A stretch of DNA of 64,000 bases from Phycisphaerae bacterium (GTDB lineage Bacteria; Planctomycetota; Phycisphaerae; Phycisphaerales; Phycisphaeraceae): assembly GCA_030426385.1 (NCBI GenBank), contig JAUHYI010000003.1, positions 62,001 to 126,000 on the forward strand. The letters are read 5' to 3'. The notes under the pieces are model-generated. The model was not told the origin of the DNA, made no database searches, and saw nothing but the letters and a program-made list of their open reading frames with translations. Shown here in pieces: positions 36,930-44,148 of this stretch. The translations under genes and the position numbers were made by a program. Numbering within the stretch: position 1 is the stretch's first letter; the number at the start of each line of letters is the position of its first letter.

Positions 36930-38260
36930 CTTCGCCCTCGCCCTCGCGCTCTTTTGTCATTGAAAACATTCGCGGCATCGATCCGATGCGCGGCGTCGTG
37001 GCCACCTCGATTTCCGTTCGCGATGGAAAGATTCACGCGATCAATTCGGAGGTCGACAACCAAAACAATACTGATTCAATCCCGCGCATTGATGGGCGGG
37101 GGATGACCCTGACCCCGGGCTTGATTGATCTGCACATTCATGGCGTGCATCACTTTCTGTTTGAACAAAGCGCTGACGAGCTGGTTAACTGCCTGGCGGT
37201 TTTGCCGCGTTACGGCGTCACGACGGTTTTGCCTACCTGTTACCGCGTGATGGAACCGAAAACCATCGGCAAACTGGCGGAACTGACTGAGGCGATGATC
37301 AACGCGCCCACCGAAAACCATGCGTATGCTCCGGGTTTTCATCTGGAAGGACCGTTCCTGAAATTGCCCGGTGCTGGCGCTGCGACGCTCGATGGTGATG
37401 TCGGTTTTCTGGATGAATTGATTGCCGCAGCGCAGGGGCGCGTCAGTGCGATGTCGATCAGCCCGGATGTGAAAAACATCATTCCCGTGATCGAGCGCTT
37501 GGCCGAAAAGAACATCGCGGTCTTCATGACTCACACGCACGCCTCGGCCGATGAAACGCAAGCCGCCATCGATGCCGGAGCGCGACATGCGACGCATTTT
37601 TATGACGTGTTTCCCGTGCCCGATGAAACTGACCCCGGCGTGCGCCCCGTCGGTGCGGTGGAGGTCATTCTTGCCGACGATCGCGTCAGTGTTGATTTCA
37701 TTTGCGACGGCGTACATGTGAATCCCTATGCCATTCGTGCCGCGCTGGCTGCCAAGCGTGGCGGTGTTGAAGCCGAAAAATTCACCGATGGAAAAGTTGG
37801 GAATGCGGGGGGAAGTGTGGGGGGGGTGGGGGGTAGTAGTGGGGGGGGGAGGCCGGGTGTGATTTTGATAACGGATGCGAATATTGGTGCGGGTTTGCCG
37901 GACGGTCGTTATGACACGTCGTGGGGATTTGCCGTGCGAATTGAAGCAGGCAATGCCGCCCGCATTGATGATCCAGGCACCGAACGCGATGGCGGTTTGG
38001 CTGGCTCAGCATTGACGATGGATCAGGGGATCGCGAATCTGACGCAATGGTTGCCGAGGCAAACCGAACAAGCGATCTGGGCCATGGGATCGCGTGGGCC
38101 TGCCGACTTGGTGGGGCTATCGGATCGCGGGCGTCTGGAAGTTGGCGCGGTCGCTGACCTGGTGCTATGGCAAACCGACGACGCTTCGCCTCATCGCAAA
38201 CCGCGTGCAGTCATGACATGGGTGAACGGCACCTGTGTCTATCAATCCGATACCGCGTGA
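36926..38260 (+). CDS. nagA: N-acetylglucosamine-6-phosphate deacetylase-like amidohydrolase
   Basis: Removes acetate from N-acetyl amino-sugar phosphates; 444 residues. The amidohydrolase metal site is visible as H70-x-H72 (LIDLHIHG) and E141 (GFHLEGPF). HTHASADETQAAIDAGARHATHFYD holds further His ligands and ILITDANIGAG holds the catalytic Asp near 317. Residues about 281-310 contain a Gly-rich insert (GNAGGSVGGVGGSSGGGRPG) encoded by the G-rich repeat, immediately before the catalytic Asp strand. The start overlaps the DeoR stop as ATGA. The exact substrate may differ from GlcNAc-6-P because the downstream NagB-like protein is atypical. Confidence 0.87.
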   Translation: MTSPSPSRSFVIENIRGIDPMRGVVATSISVRDGKIHAINSEVDNQNNTDSIPRIDGRGMTLTPGLIDLHIHGVHHFLFEQSADELVNCLAVLPRYGVTTVLPTCYRVMEPKTIGKLAELTEAMINAPTENHAYAPGFHLEGPFLKLPGAGAATLDGDVGFLDELIAAAQGRVSAMSISPDVKNIIPVIERLAEKNIAVFMTHTHASADETQAAIDAGARHATHFYDVFPVPDETDPGVRPVGAVEVILADDRVSVDFICDGVHVNPYAIRAALAAKRGGVEAEKFTDGKVGNAGGSVGGVGGSSGGGRPGVILITDANIGAGLPDGRYDTSWGFAVRIEAGNAARIDDPGTERDGGLAGSALTMDQGIANLTQWLPRQTEQAIWAMGSRGPADLVGLSDRGRLEVGAVADLVLWQTDDASPHRKPRAVMTWVNGTCVYQSDTA

Positions 38261-38338
38261 ATCAACGTTAACCATTAAGACCACAGCAACCGCTAACACG
38301 GCAAGCACAACAAACACAGCAAACACTGGAGCGCTACC

Positions 38339-39307
38339 ATGATTTCCATTCCTGCCCCGATTCCTCATGACCCGACCGATGGGTTTTCGTTTGACCCGTC
38401 ACCGTGCGTGCCGTTTCGCGACATGGATGCGGTGAAGCGTTGTCGTGCGATCAAGCGCGAAGATATCGAAAAGCATCCGAACCCGGATTTTAAAATTCAG
38501 GTGGTGCCCGACGAAGATTTCGTACACATCTGGCTAGGCGATATGTTCTGGCGCATGCACGAAGCGCGTGAAGCAGGCAAGCCATGCGTGATGCTGATGC
38601 CGAATCCTTGGCCGGGCTATCGCAATCTGGCCCGCATGATCAATCGTGCGAAATTGAATTGTGACCACGTATGGTGGTTTGCGATGGATGAGTACGCCGA
38701 TCAGGATGGCCGGATCGCGCCGGTGACCTGGCAGCGTGGGTTTGGTTATGCGTTGCGAAATTTTCTGTGGGATAATGTTGATGAAGATTTGCGGCCGCCG
38801 CTTTCGCAGGTCATCGCACCGACCAATGACAACATCGACCACTACCTGGACATGATGAATGACGCGGGTGGTTTGGATGTCAGCTACACCGGGCCGGGCT
38901 GGTCGGGGCACTTGGCATTTTGTGAGCCGAATGCTCCGGAGTTTTCCGGGTCTTTGGACGAATGGCGAAACATGGGCGCGCGAATCTGCACGCTCGATCC
39001 CTTCACGATTGCACAAAATTCACTCTGCGGCAGCATGGGTTACAGCGGTGATCTGACCGCCGTACCACCCAAGGCCGCGACCATCGGTCCCAAGGAAATT
39101 ATCGCCGCACGACATCGTCTGGAAGTGGCACCGATCACCGTCGGCGGCACCGCGATCAGTTGGGAACGCATGATTGCCCGGCTGTGTTACCACGGGCCTG
39201 TGTGTCCACAATTGCCGTCGTCGATTCATCAGGAATTGCGCACGGATTGTTACATCACCGAATCAATCGCCGCGAATATTGAGGCGACGTGGGAGATTGG
39301 CTATTGA
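38339..39307 (+). CDS. NagB-like (glucosamine-6-phosphate isomerase-family) protein with altered active site
   Basis: A 322-residue remote relative of NagB. The WFAMDEY segment (D117) matches the NagB MDEY motif. GPGWSGHLAFCEP matches GVGNDGHIAFNEP, keeping His191 and Glu196, but Ser189 stands where NagB has its ring-opening Asp. The N-terminal 55 residues are extra. The altered residue suggests a different reaction, perhaps isomerisation without deamination, or another sugar. It lies between the deacetylase (78 bp gap) and a class III aminotransferase. An aminotransferase could take over removal of nitrogen, which is inference. Confidence 0.75.
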   Translation: MISIPAPIPHDPTDGFSFDPSPCVPFRDMDAVKRCRAIKREDIEKHPNPDFKIQVVPDEDFVHIWLGDMFWRMHEAREAGKPCVMLMPNPWPGYRNLARMINRAKLNCDHVWWFAMDEYADQDGRIAPVTWQRGFGYALRNFLWDNVDEDLRPPLSQVIAPTNDNIDHYLDMMNDAGGLDVSYTGPGWSGHLAFCEPNAPEFSGSLDEWRNMGARICTLDPFTIAQNSLCGSMGYSGDLTAVPPKAATIGPKEIIAARHRLEVAPITVGGTAISWERMIARLCYHGPVCPQLPSSIHQELRTDCYITESIAANIEATWEIGY

Positions 39308-39319
39308 GTAAAAACGATT

Positions 39320-39366
39320 AAAACCACAGAAACCATCCACAGATTTCACAGATGGCACAGATTAAA
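39320..39366 (+). repeat. CACAGAT/CACAGAA low-complexity repeat
   Basis: AAACCACAGAAACCATCCACAGATTTCACAGATGGCACAG-type sequence, a CACAGA-based relative of the CACAGAG arrays at 27.9 and 30.9 kb. It lies between the NagB-like and aminotransferase genes. Confidence 0.6.
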
Positions 39367-39444
39367 GCACAAACAAGCAAACGATGTCATCTGTGGTGAT
39401 TTGGAGATCAACGCAAAAACAAATTTTTTAACAGGAGTATCAAC

Positions 39445-40827
39445 ATGACAGCAATCAATACAAACATCAACACATTGGAATGGGGCAAGGTCGATTTGTC
39501 GACGGTGCCAAGCATTAATACGGCGGTGCCCGGCCCCAAATCAAACGCATTGCACGCGCGTTGCACGAAAAATTTCAAGGGTCTATCGGGACAGGTCAAG
39601 CTGTTTCCCGTGGCGTTTGAATCAGGTGAAGGTTGTGTGCTGGTCGACGCAGACGGCAACAAGTACATCGATTTTTCGTCGGGCATTTATGTGACCACGC
39701 TGGGCCACTGCCATCCCAAAATCAGTGAAGCGATTGCGACGTATGCACACAAATTGATGAACGCGCACGATTTCACCACGGAAATCAAAACGCGCTTGTG
39801 CGAAAAATTAGCGGACATTTTGCCCGGTGATTTGAATGGTTTTCAATTTTATGATTCGGGCACGACGGCGGTGGAAGCAGGCCTGCGCGTGATGCGTGCG
39901 GCGTCGGGTAAAAACGAAATGGTGTCGTGTTTTTATGACTACCATGGCAAGAGCTATGGCAGTGTGTCGCTGGGTCATGTGCGTAGCCAGGTGTATGGCC
40001 GTGTGCGTGCACCGGGTAGCCACATGGTGCCGCGTCCGGATACCTATCGTCCGATCTGGACCAAGGATGATGGCACGATCGACACCGATCAGTACATCGC
40101 GTTTTACGATCAATATCTGGACAAGGCGACGGTCGGCGATGTCGCCGGTTTCTGTCTCGAACCGATTCAGGGGTGGGGCGGTTCCGTGATGCCGCCTGAC
40201 GATTTCTTCCCGAAATTACGCAAGTATTGCGACGACCGTGGCCTGCTCATGATGATCGACGAAGTGTTGGCGTCGTGGGGCCGAACGGGTAAATGGTTGT
40301 GCATGGAACATTGGGATGTGGTGCCGGACATCGTCACGATCGGCAAGGGATTCGGCAATGGTTTCCCCGTGACATGCGTGGCCGTTCGCGAACCTTACAA
40401 GGAAAGTTTTGAATCGATCAGCGCGTCATCCAGCTATGGCGGCAACCCGATGGCCTGTGCGGCAGCGCTGGCATCGACCGAAGTGATCGAAGATGAAAAC
40501 CTGCTGGATCATGCGATGCATCTGGGCGATGTGGCCTTGAAACGCATGGAAAAAATGAAAGCAGAACACCCAACCATCGGCGACGTGCGTGCGAAGGGTT
40601 GCTTGATGGGTATCGAGCTGGTCGAAGACAAGGCCACCAAAAAGCCGTTGGATAAAGCGGGCGTGATGGTGTATCAAAAAGCATTCGCCAAGGGTTTGGC
40701 CTGGATTCCTGCGGGGCATATCCTGCGCATGAGTCCGCCGATTGTGATGGATGAAGACACCTTGCTCAAGGGCATGGACATCATCGATGAATCGATTGGC
40801 GAAACCGAGAAAGAACTGGGTTACTGA
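39445..40827 (+). CDS. Class III PLP-dependent aminotransferase
   Basis: Aminotransferase of the ornithine/GABA/glutamate-semialdehyde group, 460 residues. YIDFSSGIYVTTLGHCHPKI is the typical opening, followed by FYDSGTTAVEAGLRVMR, FYDYHGKSYGS, LMMIDEVLASWGRTGKW (Asp binding the PLP ring) and TIGKGFGNGFP with the Schiff-base Lys near 302. AGG AGT (AGGAG) lies 8 nt before the ATG, a good ribosome site. In this operon it may transfer the amino group of a sugar or of a product of the NagA/NagB-like steps. That proposal rests on gene order only. Confidence 0.9.
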   Translation: MTAINTNINTLEWGKVDLSTVPSINTAVPGPKSNALHARCTKNFKGLSGQVKLFPVAFESGEGCVLVDADGNKYIDFSSGIYVTTLGHCHPKISEAIATYAHKLMNAHDFTTEIKTRLCEKLADILPGDLNGFQFYDSGTTAVEAGLRVMRAASGKNEMVSCFYDYHGKSYGSVSLGHVRSQVYGRVRAPGSHMVPRPDTYRPIWTKDDGTIDTDQYIAFYDQYLDKATVGDVAGFCLEPIQGWGGSVMPPDDFFPKLRKYCDDRGLLMMIDEVLASWGRTGKWLCMEHWDVVPDIVTIGKGFGNGFPVTCVAVREPYKESFESISASSSYGGNPMACAAALASTEVIEDENLLDHAMHLGDVALKRMEKMKAEHPTIGDVRAKGCLMGIELVEDKATKKPLDKAGVMVYQKAFAKGLAWIPAGHILRMSPPIVMDEDTLLKGMDIIDESIGETEKELGY

Positions 40828-40895
40828 TTCTTGTAGCCAGTGGTTCTAGCAGCGATACCGCCGCAGCGTGAGGCTGTGGCTGAGATGTGGCTTAC

Positions 40896-40938
40896 AGATT
40901 TCACCGATCACGTGTGTTTTTCGTGGTCGGTGAAATCT
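40896..40938. other. Long inverted repeat between aminotransferase and kinase genes
   Basis: AGATTTCACCGATCACG and CGTGGTCGGTGAAATCT form a 17-bp stem with a single G-T wobble around a 9-nt T-rich loop. It starts 69 bp after the aminotransferase stop and ends 55 bp before the kinase start. It lacks a T tail, so it may stabilise the upstream mRNA end or weaken read-through into the kinase gene. Confidence 0.7.
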
Positions 40939-40992
40939 ATGGCCGCGCATGGTTGAGATTATTGATGAAGCATTTTATCAGGTGAATGATTG

Positions 40993-42396
40993 ATGAATAT
41001 TCTGACGCTGGATTTGGGGACGACGTATTTCAAGGCGGCGTTGTTTGATGAAGGCGGGCGGTTGTTGCATGTGGCGCATGAGGCGCTGGCGATTGATAAG
41101 CCGAAGCCGGGTTGGTGGGAATTGCCGGGCGATTCGTTTGAAGTGCATGTGCGTGCGGTGTTGGGGAAATTGCGTGCGTTGGCCGGTGAGGGTACGGACG
41201 GATTCGGAGGCGTGGGTGCGATGAGTTTTGCCACGCAGGCAAACAGTGTGCGTTTATATGTGAATGATGACGTCATTTTTTCGCCGATGGTTTTGTGGTT
41301 GGATGAACGGGCTGAGGACTATCGCGATGCGTTGACCGCATTGGTGAGCAGGATGGATCATCAGGGCTTGACCGGGATTCCGGAAATTTCGCATCAATTT
41401 TTGCTGGCGCGTTTGTTGTATTGGTCGCGGGTCAACGAAGGATGGGGGCAAGTGCGTGATGGCGGCAAAATTTGTTTGATCAGTGATGTGTTGACGCGGT
41501 GGTTTACCGGCGAGCATGTGACCGAAGCAGGGGTGGCGGGTTTGTCGGGGATGGTTGACATTCACCAATTGGATTGGATTGATGAGCTGATCGATGAGGT
41601 GAAACTGGATCGGTCCTGTTTTGGAAAGATTGTGCGGGCGGGGACGGATGTGGGTTGCATTCGCGCGGCGGTGGCGGATGAATTTGGATTGCCGCGGACA
41701 TGTCGGTTTGTGGTGGGTTGTCTGGATCAATACGCAGGTGCAATCGGTGCGGGCAATGTAGGCGTGGGCAAGATCAGCGAAACGACGGGGACGGTGTTGG
41801 CCACGGTGCGATGTACGGATAAGTTTGACCCGAGCCTGGGGAAGACGGGGGTTTATCAGGGGCCCGCGTTTGAGGCGGGTCGGTATTTTCAGATGGCGTT
41901 TTCGACCGCGTCGGCCAGTTTGTTAGAGCGATACCGTCGCGAGCATGCAGCGGAATATAGTTTTGAGCAGTTGGGAGAATTGGCGTCGACCGTGTCGGAT
42001 AAAGCCGATGATGGTGCAGGCATTGTGTTGAATGCCAGCGCGTCAGCCAGCGCGATGCAGGCAATTTTTACAGGCGAATTGCCGAGCGGATTAACCGACG
42101 AACAACGAATCGCGCGTGAGGTGTATGCGATATTCGATGGCGTGGCGGGTGAACTGAATCGACAGATCGGAATATTGTGTGGCGATGATCGGCCCGAGTC
42201 GGTGCGGTGCGTGGGCGGTGCAGCGCGAAGCGATGTCTGGCGAGCGATTAAAGCACAGCGGGTTGGGGCACGGATGTTGCGCGTGGATTGCGAAGAGCCG
42301 ACGAGCCTGGGGGCAGCGATCTGTGCCGCGTCAGCTGTGCAAGGGCGAACGATCCCGGAAGTAGCCAAGCAATGGGTGCGCGTGGTGGGGGGATAA
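40993..42396 (+). CDS. FGGY-family carbohydrate kinase
   Basis: Sugar kinase of the xylulokinase/fuculokinase/glycerol kinase family, 467 residues. The ATP-site DLGTTYFKAALFD lies near the N-terminus. The sugar-contacting MSFATQANSV and WLDERA segments follow. VVGCLDQYAGAIGAGNV holds the catalytic Asp (near 239), and ISETTGTVLATV and CVGGAARSDVWRAIKAQRVG complete the fold. Which sugar is phosphorylated is not clear. The ATG at 40993 is preferred to the TTG just before it. The stop codon TAA lies inside the GGGGGGATAATCA head of a heptamer array, so the gene end is built from repeat sequence. Confidence 0.9.
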   Translation: MNILTLDLGTTYFKAALFDEGGRLLHVAHEALAIDKPKPGWWELPGDSFEVHVRAVLGKLRALAGEGTDGFGGVGAMSFATQANSVRLYVNDDVIFSPMVLWLDERAEDYRDALTALVSRMDHQGLTGIPEISHQFLLARLLYWSRVNEGWGQVRDGGKICLISDVLTRWFTGEHVTEAGVAGLSGMVDIHQLDWIDELIDEVKLDRSCFGKIVRAGTDVGCIRAAVADEFGLPRTCRFVVGCLDQYAGAIGAGNVGVGKISETTGTVLATVRCTDKFDPSLGKTGVYQGPAFEAGRYFQMAFSTASASLLERYRREHAAEYSFEQLGELASTVSDKADDGAGIVLNASASASAMQAIFTGELPSGLTDEQRIAREVYAIFDGVAGELNRQIGILCGDDRPESVRCVGGAARSDVWRAIKAQRVGARMLRVDCEEPTSLGAAICAASAVQGRTIPEVAKQWVRVVGG

Positions 42397-42490
42397 TCAG
42401 TTAAAAGTTAAAAGTTAAAAGTTAAAAGTTAAAAGTTAAAAGTTAAAAGTTAAAAGTTAAAAGTAAGAAGTAAGAAGTAAGAAGTAAGAC
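42389..42490 (+). repeat. Heptamer array (GTTAAAA)9-(GTAAGAA)3
   Basis: GGGGGGATAATCA, then nine copies of GTTAAAA (42400-42462), then GTAAGAA, GTAAGAA, GTAAGAA, GTAAGAC without loss of the 7-bp phase (to 42490). The head contains the stop codon of the kinase gene and is identical to that at 17222. Confidence 0.92.
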
Positions 42491-42706
42491 GAATAGCGAT
42501 ACATACGCGAGTTTTTGATTTCGTCCTAGCCCCCGGTGAATACCGGGGGTTTGTTTGAAAAAACGGTTGAACGCACCAGTGTTTACCGCAATGCCCATAA
42601 AGAATTGAATAAAAGTGCAGAAGTTCAGAAGTGCAAAAAAACTAAAAGCACGCAGGGAAAAAGTGTGGTGGTGTGTGGTGTGGTGGGGTGGGGGTTGTGG
42701 GGGGGG
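42491..42706. other. Intergenic repeat region after the kinase gene, no gene seen
   Basis: Holds a GGTGAATACC hairpin unit (42527-42550), GTGCAGAAGTTCAGAAGTGCA sequence and a G/T-rich block (about 42660-42706). That block runs into the 3' end of the convergent GH10-like gene. Confidence 0.65.
42527..42550 (+). repeat. GGTGAATACC hairpin unit, copy 5 (variant stem)
   Basis: TAGCCCCCGGT, loop GAAT, ACCGGGGGT. Same stem variant as the copy at 16441. Confidence 0.7.
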
Positions 42707-44140
42707 TTATGGGGTTAGGGGTTGGATGATGATGATGTGTTCGGGGGTTGGGTTGGGGTTGGGTGGGGTTGATTTTTTGGTGGAGGGGCGGGACAGGGTA
42801 GGAATGTTTTTTTGCGGTGGTGCGGGTGGTAAATGGATACGGGTGTTGGCAATGATGGGGCTGGGATTGGCCGAGTTTGTGGCAGACGGCGTATCGGGAG
42901 ACGCGGGGGTAGGCGTGGTGGGGGGCGTGTGGGCGGATGTGGGCGGGTGCATGGCCGTGATGATTTCGTAGTTGCCTGCGAAGACTCGGGTGCGGGTTTC
43001 GCCCAGGTTATTGGTGCGAAGCGTGATGTCGGTCCACCAGCGTTCGCGGATGAGTTTGTCGAAAATTTTACCTGCGGGTGTGGGGTCGCCTGCGTTGTCG
43101 AAGAGTGCGGAGTTGGGGTCGGACGCGCGATCGGGCAAGGGATCAGCCATGTCGATGCCTTGCACTGCCGGATGGGAAAAAAGCGTGATGAGAACGGTTT
43201 CAAGATTGAGCGCAGCGGCGTGATCGGTCGGGCCTGCAATTTCGAGGGGACTGATGTAGACCGGAATGTCGAGTTGATGGATGAGATCGAGAGCCTGTTC
43301 GAGTGGGCGTTGCAGGACCTGGCCGCGGAAGGTGGTTTTGAGGGTGACGCCGTCAAATGGGATGAACGCTTCGCGCATGGTGGTGACGGTGCGGAGCATG
43401 TAGGCGAGATCACGGCCAGCGAGGTCGGATTCGAAACGCAGCATCATGTCGGCGCGAGGTGCGGCGGCCTTGGCTCGTTGATAGATGGTGCGAAGCATGG
43501 GGTTGCGAATTTTGTCGTCGATGAGGTGATGGTTACGATCGAAGCCATACACATCGAACGCGTCGACACGGCGTGCGAAGGTGCGGGCGATGCGTTCGAC
43601 GTGTGTGCGTGTGGCGCCGGTGAGTGAGAGTGGTTGGAGTTTGGCCGCCCAATTGGGAAGGTGGCCCGGGTCGGAAGGAATGATTTTTCCGAAGCGAACG
43701 CCGAGGCCGTAGGCGTCAGTGATGGAGAGCAGTTGATCGATGCGTGAAAAATCCCACGCGGGAACGGGTTCGGGTTGGAGCGTTGGCCAATCGGAAATGG
43801 ATTCGAGATTGATGGCATTGAAACATCGCCAGATGATCGGTCCCTGTCCGCGTTCGATGGCGGCTTCGATAAACCCATCGGGCAATTCGTGAGTTGTGGG
43901 ATCGGGTGTGAGGTGAACGCCGAAGGGAAAGGCATGTTCGAGCATGCGCAGGCGAACGGGTACGTTGGGGACGGGGTTGTCGTCGGCATCGAGAACGATG
44001 ATGCGAACGGGTACGGTGCGTATTTCCTGGATGCGTTGTTGAGCGCGATTGGTCCAGTGTTGTTGTTGCAGGACCTGAGCATGGGCGGGCGTGGCGATGG
44101 CCAGTGTCACAAGAATCAGGATGTATACCAGGATGCGCAT
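42707..44140 (-). CDS. GH10-like secreted protein, probable loss of acid/base residue
   Basis: A 477-residue exported protein with a signal peptide (MRILVYILILVTLAIATPAHAQ). The segment PVRIIVLDADDNPVPNVPVR, then the HAFPFGVHL block, then the barrel-like FNAINLESISDWPTLQPEPV are as in planctomycete proteins annotated as endo-1,4-beta-xylanase (GH10). Where GH10 enzymes have DVVNE, this protein reads FDVYGFDRNHHL, so the acid/base Glu is missing. The nucleophile region ITELD is replaced by YISPLEIAG, which retains a Glu. The last 90 residues are Pro/Thr/Ser-rich, from C-rich repeat sequence in coding sense. It may bind rather than cut polysaccharide. It starts 8 nt after radA ends, on the same strand. 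Confidence 0.7.
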   Translation of the reverse strand: MRILVYILILVTLAIATPAHAQVLQQQHWTNRAQQRIQEIRTVPVRIIVLDADDNPVPNVPVRLRMLEHAFPFGVHLTPDPTTHELPDGFIEAAIERGQGPIIWRCFNAINLESISDWPTLQPEPVPAWDFSRIDQLLSITDAYGLGVRFGKIIPSDPGHLPNWAAKLQPLSLTGATRTHVERIARTFARRVDAFDVYGFDRNHHLIDDKIRNPMLRTIYQRAKAAAPRADMMLRFESDLAGRDLAYMLRTVTTMREAFIPFDGVTLKTTFRGQVLQRPLEQALDLIHQLDIPVYISPLEIAGPTDHAAALNLETVLITLFSHPAVQGIDMADPLPDRASDPNSALFDNAGDPTPAGKIFDKLIRERWWTDITLRTNNLGETRTRVFAGNYEIITAMHPPTSAHTPPTTPTPASPDTPSATNSANPSPIIANTRIHLPPAPPQKNIPTLSRPSTKKSTPPNPNPTPEHIIIIQPLTP

Positions 44141-44148
44141 TGGGTCTT

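Noticed and set aside
42389-42490. Integration or attachment site at the kinase 3' end
   Set aside because: The duplicated GGGGGGATAATCA head might suggest one, but there is no integrase, no tRNA and no cargo between the two copies that differs from ordinary chromosome.
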